Below are positions 42,157 through 53,894 of a stretch of DNA of 64,000 bases, one piece after another (positions within the stretch are counted from its first letter, which is position 1; the number at the start of each line of letters is the position of its first letter). Origin of the DNA: Pseudomonas sp. H1h (GTDB lineage: Bacteria > Pseudomonadota > Gammaproteobacteria > Pseudomonadales > Pseudomonadaceae); contig NZ_AYMJ01000011.1 in NCBI RefSeq assembly GCF_000633255.1, positions 62,001-126,000 of the forward strand. The letters are read 5' to 3'. A program made the translations under genes and the position numbers. Under the pieces are notes generated by a model. It saw nothing but the letters and a program-made list of their open reading frames with translations, was not told the origin of the DNA and made no database searches.

Positions 42157-43959
42157 ATGCCGTTACGGACCCAAGAAAACTGGCCCCACGGCGCGATCAT
42201 GCAGGACGCCGAACACACTCAATTTGCGCTGTGGGCGCCGGATGCGTTTTACGTCAGTGTCGAGCTCGAAAACGGCCAGTCCCTACCGATGTTGCCGCAG
42301 GGCGATGGCTGGTTCGTGATCAAGACCCGGTGCCCGGCGGGCACTCGCTACCGCTACAACATCGACGGCGAACTGGAGGTGCCCGACCCGGCCTCCCGCG
42401 CCCAGGACGGTGACATTGACCGCCCCAGCGTGGTGGTCGATCCACTGGCGTACCGCTGGCGCCACACCGCCTGGCAAGGTCGGCCGTGGAGCGAAGCGGT
42501 GATTTACGAGCTGCACGTTGGCGCACTCGGTGGCTTTGCTGAAGTCGAGCAGCACCTGTCGCGCCTGGTCGAACTGGGGATTACCGCCATCGAGCTGATG
42601 CCGCTGGCGCAGTTTCCCGGCAGTCGAAACTGGGGCTACGACGGCGTATTGCCCTTCGCACCGCAAGCATCCTATGGCACGCCGGAACAACTCAAACATT
42701 TGATCGACAGCGCCCACGGCCATGGTCTGGCGGTGATTCTCGACGTGGTTTACAACCACTTCGGCCCCGATGGCAATTACCTCAACCGTTACGCCAAAGG
42801 CTTCTTTCGCGAAGACAAACACACGCCGTGGGGCGCCGCCATCGACTTCCGCCAGCGTGAAGTGCGGGATTTCTTCATCGAAAACGCGCTGATGTGGTTA
42901 CTGGAATACCGCTTCGATGGGCTGCGTCTGGACGCGGTTCACGCAATTGAAAGCCCGGATTTCCTCCCGGAACTGGCGCAGCGCATCCGCCAGCAGGTCG
43001 ATCCGACCCGTCACGTCTGGCTGACCGTGGAAAACGAACTCAACCAGTCCAGCCTGCTGGAATACGACTACGACGCGCAGTGGAACGATGACGGGCACAA
43101 CGCCCTGCACGTGCTGCTGACCGGCGAAACCGATGCCTATTACGCCGACTATGCCGCCCAACCCACCGAACAACTGGTCCGTTGCCTGAGCCAGGGCTTC
43201 GTGTTCCAGGGCCATATCACCCGCCACGGTGAACCGCGTGGCGAGCCCAGCGAGCATCTGCCCTCGACCGCGTTCGTGCTGTTCCTGCAAAACCACGACC
43301 AGATCGGCAACCGGGCTTTCGGCGAGCGCCTGCATCAACTGACCGACCCGCGTGCCTTGCAGGCAGCAACCGTGCTGTTGCTGCTGTCTCCGATGATTCC
43401 GCTGATGTTCATGGGTGACGAGTACGCGGCTGAACAGCCTTTCCTGTTTTTCACCAGCCATCACGGCGAACTGGCGGAACAGGTGCGAGAAGGCCGGCGC
43501 AATGAATTCGCGGCGTTCAGCGCGTTCACCGATCCGCACAAGCGTGAGCAGATTCCCGACCCCAACGCCGAACAGACCTTCCACGCCTCACAGCCGCGGT
43601 TGATTGGCAACGGCAGTGCGAAACAGCAACAAACCCTCGCGCTGTACCGGCAACTGCTGCAACTGCGCCATCGCTACATCATCCCGAATCTGTCCGGCAC
43701 CCAGGCGCTCGGCGCGCATCTGCTCGGCCATGGCGCGGTCAGTGCGCGCTGGCGCTTGGGCGATGGCAGTGAGCTGCGAATTGACCTGAACCTCAGCGAT
43801 ACGCCAGTGGTCAACCCTGCACAGACCGACGCCGTGTGGCTGTTTCAGCAGCCGCCGGCCGTTGCCCTGTCGGAACCGGGCCAACTGCCCGCGTATTGCG
43901 CGCTTGTCAGCCTCACGGCCGCAACCCCTTTGCAACCTCTGGATGGAGAGCGCCTATGA
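42157..43959 (+). CDS. treZ: Malto-oligosyltrehalose trehalohydrolase
   Basis: A GH13 enzyme, 600 residues, that releases trehalose from maltooligosyl-trehalose made by TreY. An N-terminal carbohydrate-binding Ig-like domain (FALWAPDAFYVSVELENG) leads to the barrel: VILDVVYNHFGPDGNYL, FDGLRLDAVHAI (nucleophile Asp), WLTVENELNQSSLLEYDYDA (acid Glu) and VLFLQNHDQIGNRAFGERL (third Asp). The YDAQWNDDGHNALHVLLTGE segment is typical of TreZ and separates it from GlgB and GlgX. It overlaps malQ by four bases (ATGA). Confidence 0.93.
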   Translation: MPLRTQENWPHGAIMQDAEHTQFALWAPDAFYVSVELENGQSLPMLPQGDGWFVIKTRCPAGTRYRYNIDGELEVPDPASRAQDGDIDRPSVVVDPLAYRWRHTAWQGRPWSEAVIYELHVGALGGFAEVEQHLSRLVELGITAIELMPLAQFPGSRNWGYDGVLPFAPQASYGTPEQLKHLIDSAHGHGLAVILDVVYNHFGPDGNYLNRYAKGFFREDKHTPWGAAIDFRQREVRDFFIENALMWLLEYRFDGLRLDAVHAIESPDFLPELAQRIRQQVDPTRHVWLTVENELNQSSLLEYDYDAQWNDDGHNALHVLLTGETDAYYADYAAQPTEQLVRCLSQGFVFQGHITRHGEPRGEPSEHLPSTAFVLFLQNHDQIGNRAFGERLHQLTDPRALQAATVLLLLSPMIPLMFMGDEYAAEQPFLFFTSHHGELAEQVREGRRNEFAAFSAFTDPHKREQIPDPNAEQTFHASQPRLIGNGSAKQQQTLALYRQLLQLRHRYIIPNLSGTQALGAHLLGHGAVSARWRLGDGSELRIDLNLSDTPVVNPAQTDAVWLFQQPPAVALSEPGQLPAYCALVSLTAATPLQPLDGERL

Positions 43960-46034
43960 GCGATGCGCAACTGGAAATTCTGGCCAGCAGAGCCGGCCTC
44001 GCCGTCGACTGGATCGACGCCAATGGCCGCCCGCAGAAAGTCGCCCCGGCGGTGCTGCGCAATGTCCTCACCGGGCTGGGCCATCCGGCCAATACCGCTC
44101 AGGAAATCGACGCCAGCCTGCTGCAACTGCAACAAGTGCAGCAGGACCGCCACTTGCCGCCGCTGCTGACTGCAGACGTGGGCGTCGGCGTGGACCTGGC
44201 GCGCTATTTCGAAGCGCAAACCCCGTGCGAAATCCACCTCGAAGACGGCTCGCGGCTGAACCTCAAACTCGACGCCGAGGCCGTACTGCCCGGGCTGATC
44301 CCGGTCGGCTATCAACAGGTGCACATCGGCGATCAATATTTCACTCTGGCCGTGGCGCCGCAGCGTTGCTTCAGCGTTGGTGATGCCGTGGACAACCCGA
44401 TCCCCCGCGTCTGGGGCCTGAGCGTGCAACTGTATGGTCTGCGCCGCCCCGGCGATGGCGGCTTCGGCGACACTCAAGCGCTGGAAGAACTGGCGCGGGT
44501 CGCCGGTGAGCGCGGTGCCGAAGCGCTGGCGATCAGCCCGCTGCACGCGATGTTCAGTGCCGACACCGGGCGCTACAGCCCTTATTCGCCGTCCAGCCGT
44601 CTGTTCCTCAACTCCCTCTATGCTGCCCCTGGGGCAATCCTCGGTGAACGGGCGCTGCGTGATGCGATCGAGTCCAGTGGTCTGGCCGAGCAATTCCAGC
44701 AGCTGGAAGACCTTAAACTCATCGATTGGCCGACGGCGGCCGACGCCAAACAGAAACTGCTGCAAGCCTTGTACGACGGTTTCGTCGCCGGCGAGCATCC
44801 ATTGCATCCGGACTTCGCCAGTTTCCGCCACAGCGGCGGCGAAGCACTGGAAAACCACTGCCGCTTCGAGGCGATTCAGGAGATGCGCGCCGCCCGTGGC
44901 GAGAGCCTTGACTGGCGCGAGTGGCCCGAACACTGGCACGACCCACGCGGTGCCGCCCTCGAAGCGTTTGCCGAGGAGTACGCCGAGCGCATCGGTTACT
45001 TCGCCTTCTGCCAATGGCTGATCCACCGTTGCCTGGAGCGTGCGCAAACCGCCGCACGCAGCGCCGGCATGGGCATCGGCCTGATCGCCGACCTCGCTGT
45101 CGGTGCTGACGGTGCCGGCAGTCAGGCCTGGAGTTTTCAGGACGAGTTGCTCGCCTCGCTCACCGTCGGCGCGCCACCGGACATTCTCAACCGCTCCGGT
45201 CAGGGCTGGGGGATTTCCGCGTTTTCTCCCGAAGGCCTGATCCGCAACGGTTTTCGTGCCTTCATCGACATGCTCCGGGCCAACTTCGCCCATGCCGGCG
45301 GGCTGCGCATCGATCACGTGATGGGCCTGCAGCGCCTGTGGGTGATCCCCAACGGCGCCGCACCGGCGGACGGCGCGTACCTGTATTACCCGGTGGACGA
45401 TCTGCTGCGGTTGCTGACCCTCGAATCCCATCGCCATCAGGCCATCGTCCTCGGCGAAGACCTCGGCACCGTGCCCGACGGCTTGCGGGAAAAGCTCAGC
45501 GCCCGCTCGATACTCGGCATGCGCGTGCTGCTGTTCGAACAGGACAACACCCGTTTCAAACCGATTCTCGACTGGCCGGACAACGCCCTGGCGACCACCA
45601 GCACCCACGACCTGCCAACGCTCAACGGCTGGTGGCATGGTCGCGACATCGACTGGAATTCGCGTTTGGGTTTCGTCGACGGCAACGGTGAAATCGAATG
45701 GCGCCGTTATCGCCAACGTGAGCGCGAAGGCTTGCGCAGCGCACTGAGCCAGGACCCGCAGAACTTTCGCGAAGAGTCCCACGAAGCCGATCAGGTGGTG
45801 GACGCCAGCGTGCGTTTCCTCGGCCATACCCGCGCGCCGTTGGTGTTGCTGCCTCTGGAAGATGCGTTGGGCATCGATGAACAGGCCAACCTGCCCGGCA
45901 CCATCGACAGCCACCCGAACTGGTCGCGACGATTGCCCGGCAACAGCGAAGCCTTGCTCGATGGCGTCGATGCGGCCCGTCGCCTGGAACTGCTGGCCTG
46001 CGCCCGCCTGCAGGCTGCCGAGCGTGACCAATGA
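43956..46034 (+). CDS. malQ: 4-alpha-glucanotransferase (amylomaltase)
   Basis: A GH77 enzyme, 692 residues, that disproportionates maltooligosaccharides. Family motifs: VQLYGLRRPGDGGFGD, YSPYSPSSRLFLNSLYAAPG, GLRIDHVMGLQRLWVIPNGA (nucleophile Asp), IVLGEDLGTVPDGLREKLSA (acid Glu) and TTSTHDLPTLNGWWHGRDID (Asp). Here it trims and extends chains released by GlgX for TreY. The ATG at 43956 overlaps the treZ stop; a frame from 43836 is ignored because it lies inside treZ. It overlaps treY by four bases. Confidence 0.93.
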   Translation: MSDAQLEILASRAGLAVDWIDANGRPQKVAPAVLRNVLTGLGHPANTAQEIDASLLQLQQVQQDRHLPPLLTADVGVGVDLARYFEAQTPCEIHLEDGSRLNLKLDAEAVLPGLIPVGYQQVHIGDQYFTLAVAPQRCFSVGDAVDNPIPRVWGLSVQLYGLRRPGDGGFGDTQALEELARVAGERGAEALAISPLHAMFSADTGRYSPYSPSSRLFLNSLYAAPGAILGERALRDAIESSGLAEQFQQLEDLKLIDWPTAADAKQKLLQALYDGFVAGEHPLHPDFASFRHSGGEALENHCRFEAIQEMRAARGESLDWREWPEHWHDPRGAALEAFAEEYAERIGYFAFCQWLIHRCLERAQTAARSAGMGIGLIADLAVGADGAGSQAWSFQDELLASLTVGAPPDILNRSGQGWGISAFSPEGLIRNGFRAFIDMLRANFAHAGGLRIDHVMGLQRLWVIPNGAAPADGAYLYYPVDDLLRLLTLESHRHQAIVLGEDLGTVPDGLREKLSARSILGMRVLLFEQDNTRFKPILDWPDNALATTSTHDLPTLNGWWHGRDIDWNSRLGFVDGNGEIEWRRYRQREREGLRSALSQDPQNFREESHEADQVVDASVRFLGHTRAPLVLLPLEDALGIDEQANLPGTIDSHPNWSRRLPGNSEALLDGVDAARRLELLACARLQAAERDQ

Positions 46035-48799
46035 ACCAGACGCTCATCCAGCCATTGCGCGCGACTCTGCGCCTGCAATTTCACAAGGGCTTCACTTTGG
46101 AGCAGGCGGTGCCACTGGTGCCGTACTTTGCCAGCCTCGGCATCAGCCACCTCTACGCCTCGCCTCTGCTCGCGGCCCGGGCCGGCTCGATGCACGGTTA
46201 CGACGTGGTCGATCCGACTCAGGTCAACCCGGAACTCGGCGGCGAGCCGGCGCTGCGGCGGCTGGTCAGCACCCTGCGCGAACACGGCATGGGGCTGATC
46301 CTTGACATCGTTTCCAACCACATGGCGGTCGGCGGCGGTGACAATCCGTGGTGGCTCGACCTGCTGGAGTGGGGTCGGCTAAGCCCTTATGGCGAGTTCT
46401 TCGACATCCAGTGGCACTCGCCGGACCCGTTGATGGAGGGCCAATTGCTGCTGCCGTTTCTCGGCAGCGATTACGGCATCGCCCTGCAGGAAGGCACGTT
46501 GAAACTGCACTTCGATGCGCAGCAAGGGCGCTTTCACGTCGAGCACTACGAGCATCACTTCCCGATCTGCCCGAATGACTACGGTGAGTTGCTCAAACCG
46601 GTCGAAGCACTGAAATCCCTGGCCGATCGTTTCAGTACCCTCAGTTACCAGACCGACGCCCACTCGCTGGCGATGCCGCTCAAGGCAGAATTGCGCGAGC
46701 TGGCAAGCGACCCGCAGATCCTCCAAGCCATCGAACACAACCTGACGCACTACGACTCCACCACCGAGGCAGGCTTTCACAAGCTGCATCAGTTGCTGGA
46801 ACGCCAGAGCTACCGTCTGGCCAGTTGGCGCACCGCTGCCGATGACATCAACTGGCGGCGTTTTTTCGACATCAACGAACTCGGTGGCCTGCGTGTCGAA
46901 CGCCCGGCCGTGTTCGAAGCGACCCACGGCAAGATCTTCCAGTTGATCGCCGAAGGCCTGGTCGACGGTTTGCGCATCGACCACATTGACGGCCTCGCCG
47001 ACCCGCGCGGTTACTGCCGCAAGCTGCGTCGGCGCCTTGACCTGCTCGCACCGGGCCGGCATCTGCCGATCTACGTCGAGAAGATTCTCGGCGCCGGCGA
47101 AACCCTGCGCCGCGATTGGGCGGTGGATGGCAGCACCGGCTACGAATTCATGAATCAACTGGCACTGCTGCAACACAATCCCGACGGCGAATACGTGCTC
47201 GGCGACCTGTGGCAGCGGCGCACCGAGCGCCCGGCAGCGTTCATCGAAGAAGCACAACTGGCGCGCCAGCAGATCCTCAACGGCTCGCTGGCCAGCGATT
47301 GCGAAAGCGTCGCCCAGGCATTGCTGCAAGTGGCGCGAGACGACTTGATGACCCGCGACCTGACCCTCGGCGCAATCCGCCGGGTGTTGCAGGCGCTGAT
47401 CGTGCACTTCCCGGTCTATCGCACTTACATCAGCGCGCTGGGCCGCTCGGCGCAGGATGAACGGTTTTTCCAGCAGGCCATGGACGGTGCCCGTCAGACG
47501 TTGGGCGAAGGCGACTGGCCGGTGCTCGACTGCGTGGCGGCCTGGCTCGGTGGCACGCCGTGGCGCAACAAACCGCACGGGCGCTCGCGCAAGATCCTCA
47601 AGCACGCCTGCGTACGCTTCCAGCAACTGACCTCACCGGCAGCGGCCAAGGCTGTGGAAGACACCGCGCTGTATCGCTCGGCGGTGCTGCTGTCGCGCAA
47701 TGACGTCGGCTACAACACCGAGCAGTTCAGCGCACCGGTCAGTGATTTTCATGCCGTCAATCAACAACGACTGGAGACGTTCCCCGACAACCTGCTGGCG
47801 ACTGCCACCCACGACCACAAACGCGGCGAGGACACCCGGGCGCGGCTGGCGGTACTCAGCGAACGCAGCCATTGGTACGCCGAACAGGTCGAGTTGTGGC
47901 GCGCCCTCGCCCGGCCGCTGCGTGACGATGACCAGGTGCCGTCGTCCGGTGATGAACTGATCCTCTATCAGGCACTGCTCGGCAGTTGGCCGCTGCAGTT
48001 GCGCGATGATGATCGCCAGGGTTTCGCCGACTACGCCGAGCGCATCGGGCAGTGGCAGCAGAAAGCCCTGCGCGAAGCCAAGTTGCAAAGCAGTTGGAGC
48101 GCGCCCAACGAAGCCTATGAAAACGCCGCACAGACGTTCACTCAGCGTCTGCTCACCGGTGAAGAGGGCGAACTGCTGCGCGCCGCACTGAGCAAGACCG
48201 TCAACAGCATCGCCGCTGCCGGCGCGCTCAACGGCTTGGCGCAAACCTTGCTGCGCATGACCGTGCCGGGGGTGCCGGATCTGTATCAGGGCAACGAGTT
48301 CTGGGATTTCAGCCTGGTCGATCCGGACAACCGCCGGCCGGTGGATTACGCCGCACGCGAGCAAGCCTTGCACCGGCAGCCGCCGTTGGAGGACTTGCTG
48401 GCGAACTGGCGTGACGGGCGCATCAAACAAGCGTTGATCGCTCAGGTATTGCGCCTGCGCGCCGAACACGCCGAGCTGTTTCGGCGAGGCACGTACCAGG
48501 CCCTGGAGGTACTGGGCAGCCAGGCGCACAACGTGCTCGCGTTTGCCCGTGAACACGCGGGGACGTACGCCATCGTGATCGCGCCGATCCGCTGCGCGAC
48601 GCTGCTGGAAAACAGTGCCGTGCCACAAGTCGATGCGCTGCGCTGGGGCGATACGCGGGTGGTTTTACCGTTCGCCGCCTCTGAGACAAACCTGAAGGGA
48701 CTTTTTCAAAGCCGCGCAGTCACAAAAAACAGGGAGCTGAACGTCAGCGCCGCGCTGGGGGATATCCCGGTCAATCTCTTTATCCAACACTTTACGTAA
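46031..48799 (+). CDS. treY: Malto-oligosyltrehalose synthase
   Basis: A GH13 enzyme, 922 residues, that converts the reducing-end alpha-1,4 bond of a maltooligosaccharide to alpha-1,1. Motifs: ATLRLQFHKGFTLEQAVPLV, LILDIVSNHMAVGGGDNPWW, VDGLRIDHIDGLADPRGYCR (nucleophile Asp), PIYVEKILGAGETLRRDW (Glu), LLATATHDHKRGEDTRARLA (Asp) and VPGVPDLYQGNEFWDFSLVD. Length exceeds the usual ~720-830 residues, mainly by inserts in the barrel. Coupled to malQ by ATGA; works in series with TreZ. Confidence 0.93.
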   Translation: MNQTLIQPLRATLRLQFHKGFTLEQAVPLVPYFASLGISHLYASPLLAARAGSMHGYDVVDPTQVNPELGGEPALRRLVSTLREHGMGLILDIVSNHMAVGGGDNPWWLDLLEWGRLSPYGEFFDIQWHSPDPLMEGQLLLPFLGSDYGIALQEGTLKLHFDAQQGRFHVEHYEHHFPICPNDYGELLKPVEALKSLADRFSTLSYQTDAHSLAMPLKAELRELASDPQILQAIEHNLTHYDSTTEAGFHKLHQLLERQSYRLASWRTAADDINWRRFFDINELGGLRVERPAVFEATHGKIFQLIAEGLVDGLRIDHIDGLADPRGYCRKLRRRLDLLAPGRHLPIYVEKILGAGETLRRDWAVDGSTGYEFMNQLALLQHNPDGEYVLGDLWQRRTERPAAFIEEAQLARQQILNGSLASDCESVAQALLQVARDDLMTRDLTLGAIRRVLQALIVHFPVYRTYISALGRSAQDERFFQQAMDGARQTLGEGDWPVLDCVAAWLGGTPWRNKPHGRSRKILKHACVRFQQLTSPAAAKAVEDTALYRSAVLLSRNDVGYNTEQFSAPVSDFHAVNQQRLETFPDNLLATATHDHKRGEDTRARLAVLSERSHWYAEQVELWRALARPLRDDDQVPSSGDELILYQALLGSWPLQLRDDDRQGFADYAERIGQWQQKALREAKLQSSWSAPNEAYENAAQTFTQRLLTGEEGELLRAALSKTVNSIAAAGALNGLAQTLLRMTVPGVPDLYQGNEFWDFSLVDPDNRRPVDYAAREQALHRQPPLEDLLANWRDGRIKQALIAQVLRLRAEHAELFRRGTYQALEVLGSQAHNVLAFAREHAGTYAIVIAPIRCATLLENSAVPQVDALRWGDTRVVLPFAASETNLKGLFQSRAVTKNRELNVSAALGDIPVNLFIQHFT

Positions 48800-48826
48800 C
48801 GACGAGTTCAGTTCAGGAGCATTGCG

Positions 48827-49147
48827 ATGAGTACCGACGATAAACGCATCCGCGAGTTCGCCTATCAGATCTGGGAATCGGAAGGTAAACCTGAAGGTCA
48901 TGAAGCGCGGCACTGGGAGATGGCGCGCAAACTGGCTGAAGCCGAGGCCCTGGCGCCGAAGAAATCACCGAAAGCGGCGGGCAGCAAGACCGCCGGCAAA
49001 GGCACTGACGGCAAGGCCCCGGCGGCCACGCCCAAGGCTCCGGCGGCAGCCAAAGCCAAGCCGGCCGGTGCGGCCAAAGTCGTACCACCGGGTGAAAAGG
49101 CCACCGAGAAAAAGCCCCGGGCCCCACGCAAGCCCCCGGCCAACTGA
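48827..49147 (+). CDS. DUF2934 protein
   Basis: A 106-residue protein. The first ~38 residues form the DUF2934 helix-hairpin (RIREFAYQIWESEGKPEGHE, then HWEMARKLAEAEA). The rest is a Lys/Ala/Pro-rich, probably disordered basic tail (KKSPKAAGSKTAGKGTDGKA onwards) resembling histone-H1-like tails, so it might bind nucleic acid or the anionic cell surface. Function is unknown. The same kind of gene sits between treY and glgX in P. aeruginosa as I recall, so its place in the operon is conserved. 27 bp after treY. Confidence 0.8.
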   Translation: MSTDDKRIREFAYQIWESEGKPEGHEARHWEMARKLAEAEALAPKKSPKAAGSKTAGKGTDGKAPAATPKAPAAAKAKPAGAAKVVPPGEKATEKKPRAPRKPPAN

Positions 49148-49236
49148 CACACCCGGATTATTGAACTGAATGACCGTGTGGCGGGCTCGCTCGCCACCGA
49201 GGGCCAACTCGTCCTCAAGAAACACACAACCTCCCT

Positions 49237-49324
49237 GTAGGAGTGAGCCTGCTCGCGATAGCGATATATCAGGCGAAATCCGGATTGAAGGTCAGACCGC
49301 TATCGCGAGCAGGCTCACTCCTAC
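49237..49324. repeat. REPIN with 27-bp perfect arms inside the operon
   Basis: A REP arm at 49237-49263 is perfectly complementary to 49298-49324 over a 34-nt loop. It lies between the DUF2934 gene and glgX, ending 48 bp before the glgX ATG and 32 bp before its AGGAG. In RNA it would form a very stable hairpin inside the operon transcript. Confidence 0.85.
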
Positions 49325-49371
49325 TAGGTTTTGTATCAGCCGAGAATTTCCCCGTTTTTGCAGGAGCAATC

Positions 49372-51531
<2,160 letters not shown>

Positions 51532-51532
51532 C

Positions 51533-52531
51533 ATGGACCTGCACTGCTATCTGGCGCGTCGCCCGCCGCACTATCCCGACAGCGAATCCCTCGGCCAGTG
51601 CCTGCGGGCGATGGTCGAGGCCGGGCTGGATCAACTGCCACTACCCGGCAGTGGCCGTACGCTGGAGCGCTTTCAGCGCCTGGCGGAAGTCGGCGGACAC
51701 GATCTGGGTTTGTGCAAACTGTATGAAGGCCACACCGACGCGCTGGCGATCATCGAACAACTCGGCGGTTCGCCCACTCCGGGCAGCACCTGGGGCATGT
51801 GGGCGGCCGAACCGCCGCAGGCGCGGGTGCACGTAACGCCGACCGGGCACATGGTTCGCCTCGACGGGCGCAAGGCCTGGTGCTCCGGCGCGGCAGTACT
51901 CAGCCATGCGCTGCTGACCGCGTGGGACGCTGATGAACGTCAGCAACTGGTCGCGGTGGCGCTTGATCAACCGGGCGTGACCATCACCGATCAGGGTTGG
52001 CAAGCCGTCGGCATGGGGGCCACCGCCAGCGTTGAAGTAGAGTTCAACGGCGCCGAAGCGCAAGCCATCGGCAATCCCGGCGATTACCTGCAGCGCCCCG
52101 GTTTCTGGCAAGGCGGGATCGGTATCGCCGCGTGCTGGTACGGCGCGGCGCGGCAGATCGCCGAAGCACTGCGCCAACACTGTGCAAAACGCCAAGAGCC
52201 GCACGCCCTCGCCCACCTCGGCGCGGTCGATTCGGCGTTGTACGCGGCGGCCAGCGTGCTGCGCTTCAGTGCGCTGCACATCGACACGCACCCCGAGGCC
52301 AATGCTCAATTGCTGGCCCGGCGTGCTCGCGCCGTGATCGAACAAACCGCCGAGCAAGTACTGCGCGAAGTCGGGCGAGCGCTCGGTGCCGGTCCTTTCT
52401 GCAAGGATCGGCACTTCGCCCGGTTGAGCGCCGACCTGCCGGTATTCCTGCGCCAAAGCCACGCCGAGCGCGACCTGGCTGCCCTCGGCCAACAGATTGC
52501 CGAACACTCCGAGGAGGCCTGGATACTATGA
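51533..52531 (+). CDS. Acyl-CoA dehydrogenase-like flavoprotein
   Basis: A 332-residue protein with acyl-CoA dehydrogenase character: GSTWGMWAAEPPQARVHVTP in the middle domain, LDGRKAWCSGAAVLSHALLT, GVTITDQGWQAVGMGATASV, and a helical C-terminal domain ending LRQSHAERDLAALGQ, which matches the RDxxRHS-type end of the family. It is shorter than usual (about 380), and I cannot place the catalytic Glu with confidence. It starts one base after glgX and overlaps the PIG-L gene by ATGA, so it belongs to a four-gene coupled run. The substrate is unknown and may be a sugar- or lipid-linked acyl group rather than a free acyl-CoA. Confidence 0.75.
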   Translation: MDLHCYLARRPPHYPDSESLGQCLRAMVEAGLDQLPLPGSGRTLERFQRLAEVGGHDLGLCKLYEGHTDALAIIEQLGGSPTPGSTWGMWAAEPPQARVHVTPTGHMVRLDGRKAWCSGAAVLSHALLTAWDADERQQLVAVALDQPGVTITDQGWQAVGMGATASVEVEFNGAEAQAIGNPGDYLQRPGFWQGGIGIAACWYGAARQIAEALRQHCAKRQEPHALAHLGAVDSALYAAASVLRFSALHIDTHPEANAQLLARRARAVIEQTAEQVLREVGRALGAGPFCKDRHFARLSADLPVFLRQSHAERDLAALGQQIAEHSEEAWIL

Positions 52532-53298
52532 ACGCTGCCAGCAAACCCAACCCGATCGTCGGCCAAGGCACTTCCCTGGACCAATGGCAACACTCCCGGC
52601 AACTGGCTGCGCTGGACAGCATCGATGTCCTTAGTCTGGTACCACCCGGTGCCCGCGCCGTGATCGTCGCTCCGCACCCGGACGATGAAGTCCTCGGTTG
52701 CGGGGGGCTGTTGCAACTGCTCGCTGCGGCTGCCCGGCCCTTGCAACTGATCTCGGTCACCGACGGCAGCGCCAGCCACCCGGGCTCCGAGCGCTGGCCG
52801 GTCGAACGCTTGAGCGTGGTGCGTCCGCAGGAATCGGCCGAAGCCCTGCGGCGCCTCGGTGTGCCGCTGCACCGGATGAAATGGCTGCGCGGCGGTTTCA
52901 CCGATACCCAAGTCGCCGCTCAGGAGCCGGCGCTCGTCGAGTTTATCGAACGCCACCTGCACCCCGGCGACGTGGTGTTCAGTACCTGGGCCGAGGATGG
53001 CCATTGCGATCACGAAGCCGTCGGCCGCGCCAGCATCGAGGCCGCCCGGCGCGTTGGCGCCAGCTGTCACGAACTGCCGGTGTGGACCTGGCACTGGGCC
53101 GATCCCGAAGATGCCTCGGTGCCGTGGCATCGGGCGCGCAAGATTGCGTTATCCACCGAGCAAGTCGCGCGCAAACGCCACGCGGTGCATGCATTCGCCA
53201 GCCAACTGGAAGGCGATCCGCAGGCCGGACTGCCGCCAGTGCTGGCGCCCTACGTGCTGGAGCGGCTGCTGCAACCTTTCGAAGTGGTGTTCCTGTGA
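52528..53298 (+). CDS. PIG-L family deacetylase
   Basis: A 256-residue zinc-dependent N-deacetylase of the LmbE/PIG-L family, acting on N-acetyl sugars or similar. The zinc/base motif is VIVAPHPDDEVLGCGGLLQL: His50 and Asp53 bind zinc and Asp52 is the general base. The third ligand, His162, lies in DGHCDHEAVGRAS. The motif set is complete. It overlaps its neighbours by four bases on both sides (ATGA, GTGA). With the downstream methyltransferase and glycosyltransferase it suggests modification of a surface or secreted glycoconjugate. A paralogue with an altered active site lies at 54735. Confidence 0.87.
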   Translation: MNAASKPNPIVGQGTSLDQWQHSRQLAALDSIDVLSLVPPGARAVIVAPHPDDEVLGCGGLLQLLAAAARPLQLISVTDGSASHPGSERWPVERLSVVRPQESAEALRRLGVPLHRMKWLRGGFTDTQVAAQEPALVEFIERHLHPGDVVFSTWAEDGHCDHEAVGRASIEAARRVGASCHELPVWTWHWADPEDASVPWHRARKIALSTEQVARKRHAVHAFASQLEGDPQAGLPPVLAPYVLERLLQPFEVVFL

Positions 53299-53894
53299 GC
53301 GTCGATGATCGCTACTTCGACGGCCTGTTCAGCGCCAACGATGACCCTTGGGCCTTTCGCGAACGCTGGTACGAGCAGCGCAAACGCGCGATCACTCTCG
53401 CTGCGCTGCCCCGCGCGCACTACCGGGCAATCTTCGAACCCGGTTGCGCCAATGGCGAACTCAGCGCCGAACTTGCCAGCCGTTGCGACCGTCTGCTGTG
53501 CTGCGACACCGCCAGTGCGGCGGTGAGTCTGGCGCGTACCCGATTGAGTCTTTTTGACCATGCGCAAGTGCGCCAAAGTCGCTTGCCCGGCGACTGGCCG
53601 GAGGAAAAATTCGACCTGATTGTATTTAGCGAAATCGGCTACTACCTCGATGCCCGGGATCTGACAGAAGTAATCCGGCGCATCAGTGATTGCCTGACCG
53701 CCGACGGGCAATTGCTGGCCTGTCACTGGCGCCCGCCAATCGAAGGCTGCCCGCTCAATGCACGTCAGGTTCACGACCTGATCCACGAACATTTGCCGCT
53801 GCCGCGCCTGGCACTGCACCAGGAAGCCGACTTTATTCTCGAAGTCTGGAGTCGCGAGCCGCGCTCGGTGGCAGCGCTGGAGGGCCTGAGATGA
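53295..53894 (+). CDS. SAM-dependent methyltransferase (NodS-like)
   Basis: A 199-residue class I methyltransferase. The SAM motif is AIFEPGCANGELSAELASRC; motif II is LLCCDTASAAVSLAR; the motif IV region is FDLIVFSEIGYYLDARDLTE. The opening DRYFDGLFSANDDPWAFRER and the IGYYL segment resemble NodS, which methylates a deacetylated amino sugar of Nod factors. The start is GTG at 53295, overlapping the PIG-L stop (GTGA); no ATG fits. A deacetylase next to an N-methyltransferase-like enzyme is the same pairing as NodB with NodS, but here NodB is replaced by PIG-L chemistry. Confidence 0.82.
   Translation: MSVDDRYFDGLFSANDDPWAFRERWYEQRKRAITLAALPRAHYRAIFEPGCANGELSAELASRCDRLLCCDTASAAVSLARTRLSLFDHAQVRQSRLPGDWPEEKFDLIVFSEIGYYLDARDLTEVIRRISDCLTADGQLLACHWRPPIEGCPLNARQVHDLIHEHLPLPRLALHQEADFILEVWSREPRSVAALEGLR

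Noticed and set aside
43845..46031. 728-codon minus-strand frame opposite malQ
   Set aside because: Antisense shadow of a complete amylomaltase gene.
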